This document shows positions 1-8,092 of a stretch of 64,000 nucleotides of DNA, piece after piece. The notes beneath the pieces are model-generated. The model saw nothing but the letters and a program-made list of their open reading frames with translations, did no database searches and was not told the origin of the DNA. A program made the position numbers and the translations under genes. Every line of letters starts with the position of its first letter. Positions within the stretch are counted from its first letter, which is position 1. Source of the stretch: Mycobacteroides franklinii (GTDB lineage: Bacteria > Actinomycetota > Actinomycetes > Mycobacteriales > Mycobacteriaceae); assembly GCF_002013895.1 (NCBI RefSeq), contig NZ_MAFQ01000006.1, forward strand, positions 62,001-126,000. Reading direction: 5' to 3'.

Positions 1-669
1 AACGCCACTATGGAGTCCTTTCCGCACTGCACGGGATACACCTTGACCCCGATCGAGAAGGAGGCCGCATATCAGTATCAGCGGTACCTGCTCAGTGACC
101 TCGAATTGCCTAGCGCCAAAGGGAAATTCCCGCCGACATATTCCGCATTCGTCGACTACTACGACGACATGGTGGAAAACAGGTTGCAGTCCAATGGTTT
201 TCTACGTGACCAGTTCGCCGGTTTGATGCGGCTGCCACTGCCCACACTGCTGCTGCCCGCCGCGGTTCGCCCGGCCCTGTTGCCCCTTTGGCTGGCGATT
301 CGCCCGATCGCCGGCCGGGTGATTCAGGTCTGCTCAGCCAAGGCGATGCACCCGGAGATACGCGAGATGATCGGGTTCGAGCTCAAGCCCCGGCACCAGC
401 TGGAGTTCGCGTTGTATACCCGGCTACTGCAGTTGGTATGGCGCGTCGCGCCGGAACGAATACTCGTAGAACCCATGCTGTATAACAACATTCGCCTCAC
501 CGAGGCCCGCTCGGGGCTCGACGGCTCACGCACCGCGCAACGCAAGTACGACAAACTTGCCCGCTCGTTGACGCGACGCAACGAGCGCCTGGCCAACTTC
601 TATCACGGCTATCGTCTCGACAGCTTTGCCGCTCCGGAGCGGCCCACCGGTACCTGCCCGTTTGGGTGA
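1..669 (+). CDS. MpaB/DUF2236-family oxygenase-like protein, C-terminal part
   Basis: The frame is open from the first base of the window, so the 5' end lies outside; an internal ATG at 10 is unlikely to be the true start. The visible 222 residues resemble the C-terminal half of DUF2236 (MpaB-like) proteins: a segment of the form LTPIEKEAAYQYQRYL followed by the Pro-Thr-Tyr/Phe-x-x-Tyr-x-x-Met stretch, then a hydrophobic helix around residues 70-100 and an Arg-rich helical tail. In this family the conserved His/Arg residues that are thought to bind haem lie mainly in the missing N-terminal half, so activity cannot be judged. It converges with the esterase gene on the other strand, with only about 10 bp between stops. 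Family placement is by pattern, not by search. Confidence 0.6.
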   Translation, partial: NATMESFPHCTGYTLTPIEKEAAYQYQRYLLSDLELPSAKGKFPPTYSAFVDYYDDMVENRLQSNGFLRDQFAGLMRLPLPTLLLPAAVRPALLPLWLAIRPIAGRVIQVCSAKAMHPEIREMIGFELKPRHQLEFALYTRLLQLVWRVAPERILVEPMLYNNIRLTEARSGLDGSRTAQRKYDKLARSLTRRNERLANFYHGYRLDSFAAPERPTGTCPFG

Positions 670-679
670 TCGGGCACCA

Positions 680-2095
680 CTACCTACCCGCTGCCCGGAC
701 GGCGGTCGCTGCGGGCGTGCTCAGCTCCGCCGTCAAGCCGGGCAATGGAATCCGTGGTGTCTGGGGCACACCAAGACGGCCTGCCAACCAGGGCAATGCG
801 GCATCGAACGCCTGCGCGGCGAACGGCCAGTCATGTCGCCCGGGCTGCGACGAAACCGCGCAACGAATACCGTGTGCACTGGCCAGCCCACAGAGCGAAT
901 TGGCCGCGACATCCTGCCCTTCGGGGTTCGCAAGACCGTCGTGCGGACTGTCGCTCACCGACCCGATCCCGGCGGCCGTCAGCAGCCGGTGCCCCCTGCC
1001 GCCGGGGATGTCGAACCATCCGGCGACCGAGCCGTACCGACCGTGGTGGCTGATCACCGTCGCCGGATCAAATCGCGACCACGCGTCTGCGTCACCACCG
1101 AACAAGGTGGCAATCGTGTGTGTTCGATCGCCGGTATTGGGGCTGGCATCTCCGGCAATGTCAACGAAGGCGCTGAAGGTCTCTGGGTGCACGACCGTCA
1201 AGTCCAGGGCGCAGGTACCTCCCATCGACCAGCCCGCGACACCCCAGTGGCTCCTGTCATCGCTCACCCGGAAGTTGGACACCATGTACGGCACAACATC
1301 TTTGACGAGATGATCAGCGGCATTCCCGCGTTTACCATTGACGCATTCGGTGTCATTATTGAATGCCCCTGTGGCATCGGCGAATACCAGTACCGGCGCG
1401 AACCCGTCGTGTTGTGCGGCGAAGTCGTCGGCGGCCTGTGCGGCATGACCGGCCCACACCCAGTCCGCCGGGGTGTTCAGTGCCGATCCGATCATCAACA
1501 CAGCGGGAAGCCGCGGCGCGGGGTTGCGGCCAAACCATGCGGGCGGCAGATACACCAGTTCGGTCCGGTGCCGGAAACCTGACGCATCGGCCGGAATCGC
1601 CACCGGCGTAATGACACCCGCGGGCGGCTGCACACCGGCGATCTGCATGGCCAGGATGGTGCCGCGATCGACCTGCCCAGGTACCGGAGCCTGCGTGAGC
1701 CGCGCCCAGGCCGAATGCGCCGTGGGCAGGTAACCGATCCACGCATTCATGGACAGTCCGGCACACACCACACACAGTGGCACCGCGACGACGTTCAACA
1801 CTCGCCGCCGCCATCGAGCGCTACGCCAGTCCACCAACGTCAGCCCGGCGGCCAGCCCGATACCCGCGATCCACAGCCACAACCAGGGCGGTGCCGGATC
1901 GCCCGCGACACCGAGCGAGTCCAGATACCAATACGCGGCGCATGTCAGTACCGCGCCGAGGGCCAGTCCAGGAAGGATGCGGATCCGCCGGCGCGGCCCA
2001 CGCACCGCATAGAACAGCACCGCTGCCGTGCCGAGCTGGACGACGATCGGCAGCCACCCGTGAATCAACGACAGCTGCCCACAGTAATGACGCAT
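680..2095 (-). CDS. Membrane-anchored alpha/beta-hydrolase (putative esterase)
   Basis: A 471-residue protein with three to four N-terminal hydrophobic segments (about residues 13-30, 38-60, 68-90, 100-120) and a C-terminal esterase domain. The nucleophile elbow GWSMGG is at 289-294 (Ser291), and HDW at 421-423 gives a likely catalytic His. This arrangement is that of the PF00756 esterase family, which contains the antigen 85 mycolyltransferases, but with a membrane N-terminus and no known acyl acceptor; substrate is unknown. A longer frame extends upstream, but ATG 2095 is preferred because TAGGAA precedes it and it starts 7 bp after the stop of the MarR gene, giving a tight MarR-esterase operon. 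That arrangement suggests expression is controlled by the MarR protein. Confidence 0.82.
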   Translation of the reverse strand: MRHYCGQLSLIHGWLPIVVQLGTAAVLFYAVRGPRRRIRILPGLALGAVLTCAAYWYLDSLGVAGDPAPPWLWLWIAGIGLAAGLTLVDWRSARWRRRVLNVVAVPLCVVCAGLSMNAWIGYLPTAHSAWARLTQAPVPGQVDRGTILAMQIAGVQPPAGVITPVAIPADASGFRHRTELVYLPPAWFGRNPAPRLPAVLMIGSALNTPADWVWAGHAAQAADDFAAQHDGFAPVLVFADATGAFNNDTECVNGKRGNAADHLVKDVVPYMVSNFRVSDDRSHWGVAGWSMGGTCALDLTVVHPETFSAFVDIAGDASPNTGDRTHTIATLFGGDADAWSRFDPATVISHHGRYGSVAGWFDIPGGRGHRLLTAAGIGSVSDSPHDGLANPEGQDVAANSLCGLASAHGIRCAVSSQPGRHDWPFAAQAFDAALPWLAGRLGVPQTPRIPLPGLTAELSTPAATAVRAAGR

Positions 2096-2102
2096 CGGGT
2101 TC

Positions 2103-2576
2103 CTACAGGTCTGCGGGCCCGGCGGACTCGCCGCCGGCCGTGGTGAACGCGTCCAAGGCGCGTACCAGGCCACGACGTTCCCGTGCCGGCATCCGAGCGG
2201 CGATCCGGGCGATCTCGGCGCGGCGCTGGGCCATGACCTCCCGCACCACGCCCTCACCATGAGCGGTCAGTTCGGCCACCAATTCCCGGCGTGACCGCGG
2301 ATGTGGATGACGATTGATCAAGCCCGCGCCCACCAATCGATCCACCATCCGCCCAGTGGTCGACGGTTGTACCCCCAGTAACTGCGCCAGCGTTGCCAAG
2401 TTGACTGGCCCCTCGTTGAACAAGATCACCAGCGTGCGGAACTGAGGAAACGTGATGGTCTCGTCAACCTGGGCGATCGACCGCGCGGAGACCGCCAAGA
2501 GCAACCGCGAAGCCACCAGCAGTGAATCCGCGAGCGCATCAAGCGATTCATCACGATCGACGTCGTCAACGGTCAC
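2103..2576 (-). CDS. MarR-family transcriptional regulator
   Basis: This 157-residue protein has the MarR layout: N-terminal dimerisation helix, a winged helix-turn-helix around residues 55-110 with LATLAQLLGVQPSTTGRMVD as recognition region, then the wing with the family-typical Asp/Arg-rich turn (HPRSRRELVAELT). It is the first gene of a two-gene operon with the membrane esterase. A palindrome immediately upstream (2632-2652) is a good autoregulatory operator candidate, and similar elements lie before and after the methyltransferase gene 0.6 kb away. The effector ligand is unknown. Confidence 0.88.
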   Translation of the reverse strand: MTVDDVDRDESLDALADSLLVASRLLLAVSARSIAQVDETITFPQFRTLVILFNEGPVNLATLAQLLGVQPSTTGRMVDRLVGAGLINRHPHPRSRRELVAELTAHGEGVVREVMAQRRAEIARIAARMPARERRGLVRALDAFTTAGGESAGPADL

Positions 2577-2631
2577 ACTGACTTCCCTTCCGAATCTACG
2601 GCGACCACAGCGGGCATTACCCTACCTCCTA

Positions 2632-2652
2632 GCAACTGTTGCATAGCGCTAT
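2632..2652. promoter_or_regulatory. Candidate MarR operator (two adjoining palindromes)
   Basis: GCAACTGTTGC (2632-2642, 5-bp perfect arms) is directly followed by ATAGCGCTAT (2643-2652, perfect 10-bp palindrome). It sits about 55 bp upstream of the MarR start, where an autoregulatory site is expected. The right part, GTTGCATAGCGCTAT, recurs with few changes at 3123-3137 and 3889-3903. Confidence 0.55.
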
Positions 2653-3160
2653 GATTTGCGCGCGCCGCGCAGGTAGCGACCACGGCCTGCACAGTCACCG
2701 TGGAACGCAGGCGGAGTTACGTGCCGACGAAGAGAACCGTTAGCAACAGGCCTTGTGACCCACGCCTATCTTGTTCGCAAATAAAAGGAACGCCCGTGCG
2801 AGCAGTGCGCCCTCCCCAGGCCGACCGAAGCCCAGATCCTGCCCGCGCCACGTGGACCGCGGCCGAAAATGCACCGAAATCCTCATGCCAGGTGCGCCCC
2901 GTCACGCAAGGACCTCATTCGTACCACAGCCACGATATCGACCGTTCCGATGTCGTTACATAAATGAAAATCCGCAACTAATTTATGCACCAAAACCTCT
3001 GAATGTATGCGAATTTGCGATGTAAATTCAGGGTATTGACAGCTTCTCTTCAGATCTCCTCAAGGTGGCGCAGATAATCGCCTGAGAAACACATTAAAAT
3101 TATGCCGATTAAAAGCATCTCCGTTGCCTAGCACTAGATGGACTACCTAAACTTTGTTTT
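2653..3160. other. 508-bp intergenic region between the MarR gene and the methyltransferase
   Basis: No convincing gene is seen. The part from about 2940 to 3120 is clearly AT-richer than its surroundings (for example the run of TTTATGC, AATTTATG and ATTAAAATTATG words), which fits a promoter region or horizontally acquired DNA. A motif resembling the MarR operator lies at 3123-3137, just before the methyltransferase. Confidence 0.5.
3123..3137. promoter_or_regulatory. Operator-like motif upstream of the methyltransferase
   Basis: GTTGCCTAGCACTAG matches GTTGCATAGCGCTAT (2638-2652) at 12 of 15 positions. It ends 23 bp before the methyltransferase start codon, a position from which a repressor could block transcription. 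That it is bound by the neighbouring MarR protein is inference. Confidence 0.4.
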
Positions 3161-3847
3161 ATGCCAACTTTCAACGTAAACGCAGTGGATTGGGACGAGT
3201 TGTACCGCGGTGAGGCTTCGTACGCTCCCGGGGATCCGGGCTGGAACATCGGGGAGATGCAGCCAGAGTTTGCAGCTCTACAACGCCAAGGAAGGTTCGA
3301 CGGGCCGATTCTTGATTCCGGCTGCGGCGTGGGGGTCACCGCATTGGCCCTAGCCAGTTTGGGCTACGAGGTGGTGGGTCTCGATCTATCCGCCAGCGCA
3401 ATCGACAAAGCGAAAAAAACTGCGGAAAAACTCGAATTGGATGTTGAATTCGCGACGGCCGACCTCACCGCCGACACCGGATACTCCAACTATTTCAATA
3501 CCGTCATCGACGGGCTTGTCTTTCACAGTCTGCCGCGAGAGTCGCGCGATGGTTATATTCGAACCGCGACACGCGCACTGGCACCGGGAGGAAAATTCTT
3601 TGCGCTCGTCTTCGCAACTGAAGCATTTCCTCCGGAAATCGGTTTCGGACCGCGCGCCTTCACCGAAGACGAACTGCGCGAGATCATCGGGGCACATCTG
3701 GTCGTCGACGAGGTGCGACGAGCGCGCGCCTGGGTCAATGTGCCACGCCTCCTCCCCGACGGGTTCGAGTACCGCAACGTCACTATTGGTTCCGATGGTC
3801 GCGCCCAGTTACCCGCATGGCTCACGTCCGCGCATCGTGCGCCATGA
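3161..3847 (+). CDS. Class I SAM-dependent methyltransferase (Rv0560c-like)
   Basis: This 228-residue protein carries the SAM-binding motif I LDSGCGVG at 51-58, the acidic end of strand 2 (VVGLDLS, about 72-78) and a TPMT-like core. The segments GWNIGEMQPEFAALQRQGRFDG and VFHSLPRESRDGYI resemble the mycobacterial salicylate-inducible methyltransferase Rv0560c, known to N-methylate some heterocyclic inhibitors. Here a detoxifying role is inference from that similarity. The gene stands alone, with MarR-operator-like motifs both upstream and downstream. In M. tuberculosis Rv0560c is repressed by the MarR protein Rv2887, so a MarR neighbour is consistent, although this MarR is not obviously the Rv2887 orthologue (the one at 63155-63583 looks closer). 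Confidence 0.8.
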   Translation: MPTFNVNAVDWDELYRGEASYAPGDPGWNIGEMQPEFAALQRQGRFDGPILDSGCGVGVTALALASLGYEVVGLDLSASAIDKAKKTAEKLELDVEFATADLTADTGYSNYFNTVIDGLVFHSLPRESRDGYIRTATRALAPGGKFFALVFATEAFPPEIGFGPRAFTEDELREIIGAHLVVDEVRRARAWVNVPRLLPDGFEYRNVTIGSDGRAQLPAWLTSAHRAP

Positions 3848-3888
3848 GTCCAGAAGCAGTTCCACAACCAGAATGGCATAGTACAACT

Positions 3889-3903
3889 ATTGCATAGTGC
3901 CAC
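3889..3903. promoter_or_regulatory. Third copy of the MarR-operator-like motif
   Basis: ATTGCATAGTGCCAC, preceded by ACAACT, aligns with the site upstream of marR: over CAACTRTTGCATAGYGC the two differ only at two positions. It lies 41 bp after the methyltransferase stop, so it may serve the next gene, or be a remnant. Confidence 0.35.
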
Positions 3904-3956
3904 CGTTAATGGATGCCGCACCGGCTCCCTTACGGGGCCGATGAGCACCAATCACC

Positions 3957-4094
3957 GCATCGAGAGGGTGAGCTAGGTCCACACCCACAGCGCCGTCGAC
4001 CACAGCGCCGTCGACCACAGTCCCCGCCAGTAGTTTCCTGAATTTTTCCCAGCTTCGAGCGCTCGCATTTCGCGCTAGCTCACCCTCTCGATGC
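3957..4094. repeat. 138-bp element bounded by perfect 20-bp inverted repeats
   Basis: The left arm (3957-3976) and the right arm (4075-4094) are exact reverse complements over 20 bp (GCATCGAGAGGGTGAGCTAG and its complement). Between them is a 15-bp tandem repeat CACAGCGCCGTCGAC at 3986-4000 and 4001-4015, with a partial third copy. The size and symmetry recall a MITE-like element or a structured small RNA. No target-site duplication is visible at the ends. Confidence 0.55.
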
Positions 4095-4233
4095 TCCGAG
4101 CTGGATACTCGCCGTACCCGCTAAATCCCTTGTGGTATCGGCATTCACAGCTACCGCGCAGGGAATCACCCAGGAAACCCCATCATTCCGGTCATATCTT
4201 TAGGTAGTAAAACTTACTGAGAGAGGACCGTCG

Positions 4234-4575
4234 ATGACGAAGCCACAATCAGTGCGCGGTCGAGTTGTGTTGGCGGCCGTGGCCGCCGCTTGTGCCGGCA
4301 CACTGGCATTTCCCGGAGTCGCCTCCGCGGCGACCAATAGTCAAGAAACACAATCCATTTCCAGTGCAACTGCTGTCACTGCCCTAGGCAACGATAGGGT
4401 GCCGATCTCTGACGAGTTCACTGCCGTACCCACCCGCTGGGGTCACGGCGGCTGGGGCGGCCATGGCGGCGGCTGGGGTGGCCCCGGTTGGCGTGGTCCG
4501 GGATGGCGCGACGGCGGCTGGGGCCCCTGTGGTGGCCCGGTCCGCGACCTGCTCCACCCGTGGCGTTGCCTATAG
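4234..4575 (+). CDS. Small exported Gly/Trp-rich protein
   Basis: A 113-residue protein with a clear Sec signal peptide: positive start, hydrophobic core VVLAAVAAACAGTLAF and an Ala-x-Ala site near residue 33. The mature C-terminal half is dominated by Gly, Trp and His (GGWGGHGGGWGG), followed by a short Cys-containing tail. GAGAGGAC upstream provides a ribosome-binding site. It matches no enzyme fold I recognise; such small Gly/Trp-rich exported proteins occur in mycobacteria without known function. A strong hairpin 25 bp downstream closes the unit. Confidence 0.7.
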   Translation: MTKPQSVRGRVVLAAVAAACAGTLAFPGVASAATNSQETQSISSATAVTALGNDRVPISDEFTAVPTRWGHGGWGGHGGGWGGPGWRGPGWRDGGWGPCGGPVRDLLHPWRCL

Positions 4576-4599
4576 CGCGCCGACACCAGTACCGGACAC

Positions 4600-4634
4600 G
4601 CACTGCGCCTGATCAAGTCCCGAAGGCGCAGTGC
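4600..4634 (+). terminator. Intrinsic-type terminator hairpin
   Basis: Perfect 11-bp arms GCACTGCGCCT (4600-4610) and AGGCGCAGTGC (4624-4634) with a 13-nt loop, followed by TTCTCC. It lies just after the small exported protein gene. The T-tract is poor, as is common in mycobacteria. Confidence 0.6.
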
Positions 4635-4661
4635 TTCTCCGGGTCCGACACAGTACGGCTT

Positions 4662-4706
4662 GATCCGACATCCCCGGACAGCGTGCGGCGCAGGCGATGT
4701 CGGATC
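4662..4706. repeat. Inverted repeat upstream of the DUF4436 gene
   Basis: Perfect 10-bp arms GATCCGACAT (4662-4671) and ATGTCGGATC (4697-4706) around a 25-nt GC-rich centre, about 150 bp upstream of the next start. It could be a regulator site or a leader hairpin; nothing decides between these. Confidence 0.4.
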
Positions 4707-4854
4707 CGGCGCTAACATCGAGCGGCGAGCTGCACACTCTTCGTCGCAGCCGATTTCGGAGCACAGCCGACAACGCTGTCGAAGTAGCTCCGGCGGGGCT
4801 TCCTAGGCGACGCCCGTGCCATCAACGGATGAGATACCTGCGGAAAGGTGCCAT

Positions 4855-5799
4855 ATGTCGACGCCTACGATCGGTTCGTTGCGCCTGCCGAGCGTGCCCA
4901 GACTGGTTGGTTTGGGGATACTCGTGGTGGTAGTTACGTGCATGAGCGTTTCGTTGTATTGGTGGGAACGTGACCGGGGCGACCGCGCGACTGTTCTTGG
5001 GGAGACAAGCAATCCGGACCGCGTCAACATCTCCGTGCTGATCCAGAAGGTGGATCCGGCCACAGCACGGATCAGCGCGCAGCTGGAGGTGCGCGGCGAG
5101 GGAGCATTGGTGGACGAGCACCACAACCTGAAGGAAGACGCAACCTTAGTCAGTAACGCTGTCACGAACCCGACAGTGGTGGCCAAGGCGAACGAACGTC
5201 CTGAGTATGTGTCGGTCCAATTTGCCTTGCGCGACGGCATGTTCACCGACTATCCCTTTGACAGTTACACGTCGAACTTCGTCTTCCGTGTACACATCGG
5301 TGACGGCCCCACTCGGCGTGAGGTTCCCGTCCGTGTCGTGTTCAACAACATCGACGCCTTCTTCAAGGTAGCCCCGAAGCAGGAAGAATCGATTCAGGTT
5401 CATCATCAAAATGGCGAGACCAAGACCATCACCCCGCCCCAATCAGTGTTCGTCTCTACCGCCACGGTCGCGCGCTCGACGAGCACCCTCGTGTTCGCGG
5501 TCTTCATCATGGCGTTCATGTGGTGTCTGACTGTCGCGGCCCTCATCGCCGCCTGGTACGTCGGCAGTGGCAAGCTCGGGTTGTTCTGGTCCGGGCTTGG
5601 TTTCCTCGGTACATTGCTTTTCGCACTCATCCCGCTGCGCAATGCGGTGCCCGGCGATCCACCGATCGGCTCGCTGATCGATTTCGCGGCATTCTTCATT
5701 GCCGAAGGCGTGGTGTCGATTTCGATGATCATCACCGTGCTCCACGGTTACCACATCGAGGTCTCCAAGAGGGCCGCGGCCGAAGAATCAATCGATTAG
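4855..5799 (+). CDS. DUF4436-family membrane protein
   Basis: A 314-residue protein with one N-terminal membrane segment (about 18-36), a long extracytoplasmic region containing the family-typical segment FTDYPFDSYTS, and three C-terminal membrane segments (about 200-225, 232-250, 265-290). This matches the mycobacterial DUF4436 family, whose function is unknown. The frame could begin at 4816, but ATG 4855 is preceded by GGAAAGGTG at good spacing and is chosen. It appears monocistronic. Confidence 0.8.
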   Translation: MSTPTIGSLRLPSVPRLVGLGILVVVVTCMSVSLYWWERDRGDRATVLGETSNPDRVNISVLIQKVDPATARISAQLEVRGEGALVDEHHNLKEDATLVSNAVTNPTVVAKANERPEYVSVQFALRDGMFTDYPFDSYTSNFVFRVHIGDGPTRREVPVRVVFNNIDAFFKVAPKQEESIQVHHQNGETKTITPPQSVFVSTATVARSTSTLVFAVFIMAFMWCLTVAALIAAWYVGSGKLGLFWSGLGFLGTLLFALIPLRNAVPGDPPIGSLIDFAAFFIAEGVVSISMIITVLHGYHIEVSKRAAAEESID

Positions 5800-5916
5800 C
5801 CAGGCCTCACAGATCTATTCAGCACCTTTGATCATCGCAAGCTCTCGTCGCCCCTCTCCCCGATCTCAGATGGGAAAGCATCGGACTCAGGCAGGAGGGA
5901 CTTGCCACGCGGACCC

Positions 5917-7435
5917 TTAAGGCCAGCGACTGTTTCCGCCGCCCGGAGCCGAGAAGTTCGGGGCCGGCGCAGGCCGCGGTTCAGGAGCTGGCCGTGGTGC
6001 CGGCTCAGGTCGCGATTCAGGAGCGGGCCGTGATTCGGGTGCAGGTCGCGATTCAGGAGCGGGCCGTGATTCGGGTGCAGGTCGCGGTTCAGGAGCTGGC
6101 CGTGGTGCCGGAGCGGCCCGTTGTTGCGGAGCCTCGTGTACCGGCGACTTCTGTTGAGCCGGCGCCTGCGGTGCCGGTGCCTCGTGCGCTGGAACCTTAG
6201 GAGGCTGAGCATCCTGCGCAGGTGGTGCCGGCACGGCACGCCGGGGCGGCGCATCCTGCCGAGCCGGAGGATCTACCACGGAATTAGGCGGAGCGGCTGG
6301 CCGCGGTTTGTCCTCCGGCGCCAAGGAACCGGGTGGGATCACCCCCTTGCCCGGGGATGGGTTCAGGTTTACTCCCGGCCCGACGTTGCGCGGCACCAAC
6401 CCCGGCTTTTGTCCGGGCTTGTCGACTGCGGGCACAGGCGCAACTTTGGGCACGATGAAACTCGGCGACACCTTGGACGGAGGGTCAGCAGGTGCTGCTG
6501 CCGCCAAAGCCGGTGGTGCAAAGCCATTTTGGCGGTTCGTAAGCGCAGCCGATTGCTGCCCCCGCGTCGAGGTTAGCGCCTTGATAGGAGTGGTGGTCTG
6601 GGCGGTCAGTTCCTTGGTGAAGTTCCGAGTGGACTTGCTCGCAAGGTCCTTCATCAGTGGCCCCGGAGGAGCTCGCGGCCTTATCGTTGGAGATGAATTG
6701 TGCCAGTGATGTTTTCGGGTTCACTACCGGGGCGGATACCCTCGCATTGACGTCGTTGATCACCGTGGTGGCCGAGGGCGCCCAGTCGCGGTTGCGCGGA
6801 TTATGCCAATCCCGGTTCATGTTCCAGTCTCGATACTGGTCTGGGTTGACTCCGTGCGCCTGGTTCCACTGGGTGCGTTGGTACACCGGATCGTCGTTCT
6901 GGAACTTCCACTGGTAATACTGCTCGTACCGATGATGGTCGTTGTACCAATCTTGATTGCGTGGGTCGCCCGGCCAGCCGCGGCGCTGCCCCCATTCGTT
7001 GCGGCCGTCACGATCCCAACCGTCACGGTCGTAGCCGGCCCAGTTGCGACCGCTCCAGTTGTAGCCCCAGTGGTCGTAACCCCAGCGGTCATAGCCGAGG
7101 AAGTCGAAACCATAGATATTGAAGCCGCCAAGGTCGAAGTTGTACCAGTTGCCGGGGTCGTAGCCGTAGAGCTGTCCCCAGGAGGAGTCGTAGTAGCCGA
7201 GGTCTTCCAGGTTCGGCGTCAGCGGAGGGTCAAACGGTTGTCGCCAGTCGGCGTCGGGGTCGACGGGAACGTCGGGCGGAGGAGGAACGAAGTCGTCGGG
7301 CACTACGCCCGCCACACTTTCGGCATCCCCAGAGTCGTCGTATCCCCACGTGGGGGCCGATGCACTCGCCAGCGCGACGGGGTCAGGCGCCGGTTGCCCC
7401 GCAGCCCGGTAAATCAACTCCGCCCCGATTTCCAT
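5917..7435 (-). pseudogene. Frameshifted gene: Tyr/Trp/Asp-rich N-terminus plus Pro-rich repeat C-terminus
   Basis: Two overlapping frames on this strand look like one broken gene. The upstream frame (6485-7435) is sensible up to about 6660: a central region full of Gly-Tyr-Asp-Arg-Trp words, then an Ala/Ser linker; beyond that it becomes low-quality sequence. The downstream frame (5917-6654) opens at MKDLASKS exactly where the first loses quality and continues into an Ala/Pro-rich region ending in repeats of RPAPES. A run of four C (6661-6664) precedes the switch; one base fewer there would join them into a single protein of about 505 residues. The frameshift may be natural, phase-variable or a sequencing error. 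No signal peptide is visible at the proposed start, and function is unknown. Confidence 0.6.
6011..6082. repeat. 36-bp tandem repeat inside the Pro-rich coding region
   Basis: Two exact 36-bp copies (6011-6046 and 6047-6082), flanked by diverged copies on both sides, encode Arg-Pro-Ala-Pro-Glu-Ser repeats on the minus strand. Copy number is likely to vary between strains. Confidence 0.75.
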
Positions 7436-7555
7436 AGGTTCAATGCTGTAAGAAAGCTCACTAAGAAGTGTTCAGCTCAGGAGATTTCCGCCGACGCCAC
7501 CCAGGGCGCCGATGGCGACCTGAGAAGCGAACGACCCCAACCAGGTAGCAGCGTT

Positions 7556-7819
7556 TCATAGCTTGCCTCGCTCATCGGGATCGCGATCCTGATCTTCAGC
7601 TGCCGACTCCAGTGCCTGGATCAATCGCTCAAGCTGTCCCTCTGGCGATGGCCAGGCGCCGACGACCCGTAGCGCTGCGCTTATCGGACGACATACTCCC
7701 AGGATGTCGCCGCTGAACGAGCCATTCACCTTCTCGAAGTAGGACGGGTAGAACTCGGCTGGTGGCGGCACTCGACGAAAACAAAGAACTTCGGGAACGC
7801 ATCTCCACTTTGGAGGCAA
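7556..7819 (-). pseudogene. Possible 5'-truncated gene remnant at the island edge
   Basis: The minus-strand frame reads as plausible protein only from about base 7755 down to its stop at 7556: FYPSYFEKVNGSFSGD, then a hydrophobic stretch and an acidic tail. The residues before that (nearer 7819) do not look like protein and overlap a plus-strand remnant. I do not recognise the family. The likely reading is the 3' end of a core gene cut off by the event that created the island border. Confidence 0.3.
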
Positions 7820-7905
7820 CCAACTCGCGACTCGTTCACGAGGCGATCAACCTGCAAAACCCCGCACCCAAGAACGTGGCGCGCATCAACGGGCGGCGCG
7901 GGTGA
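7762..7905 (+). pseudogene. Truncated coiled-coil remnant (possibly TnpC/DUF6262-like)
   Basis: The plus frame encodes about 47 residues beginning LVAALDENKELRERISTLEA, a clear leucine-zipper-like heptad pattern, and ends at TGA 7903-7905. Such a tail is typical of small DUF6262/TnpC proteins that accompany actinobacterial tyrosine recombinases, but many coiled-coil proteins would look the same. No helix-turn-helix portion remains upstream; the frame closes at about 7743. If the assignment is right, it is what is left of an integrative element. Confidence 0.35.
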
Positions 7906-8092
7906 AGCTGGGAGATCCATCCGGCGGCGGATAATGCGGTGCGAACTTGGTGCAACCACCAGCGCTGTGGTGCAGAATGCTTGGTTGTAGGCCCAAGAGG
8001 CGGACAGTCGGTCGACTTTGTCGAACATTGCTGCGAGGCAACCGAACAACGTGACGTTGGCGTGCCAAACAGGAGAGGTGGGGGAGTTGTCA

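Larger units (their letters stand above)
3848..4233. other. 386-bp intergenic region holding a 138-bp inverted-repeat unit
   Basis: No gene is supported. It contains an operator-like motif (3889-3903) and the inverted-repeat element at 3957-4094 described separately. The remainder up to 4233 is likely the promoter and leader of the following small exported protein. Confidence 0.5.

Noticed and set aside
626..1582. Plus-strand frame opposite the membrane esterase.
   Set aside because: Composition dominated by Arg/Pro/Gly typical of a shadow frame; the esterase on the other strand has catalytic motifs.
2700..2963. Possible small genes between marR and the methyltransferase.
   Set aside because: Frames on both strands are low quality and lack ribosome-binding sites.
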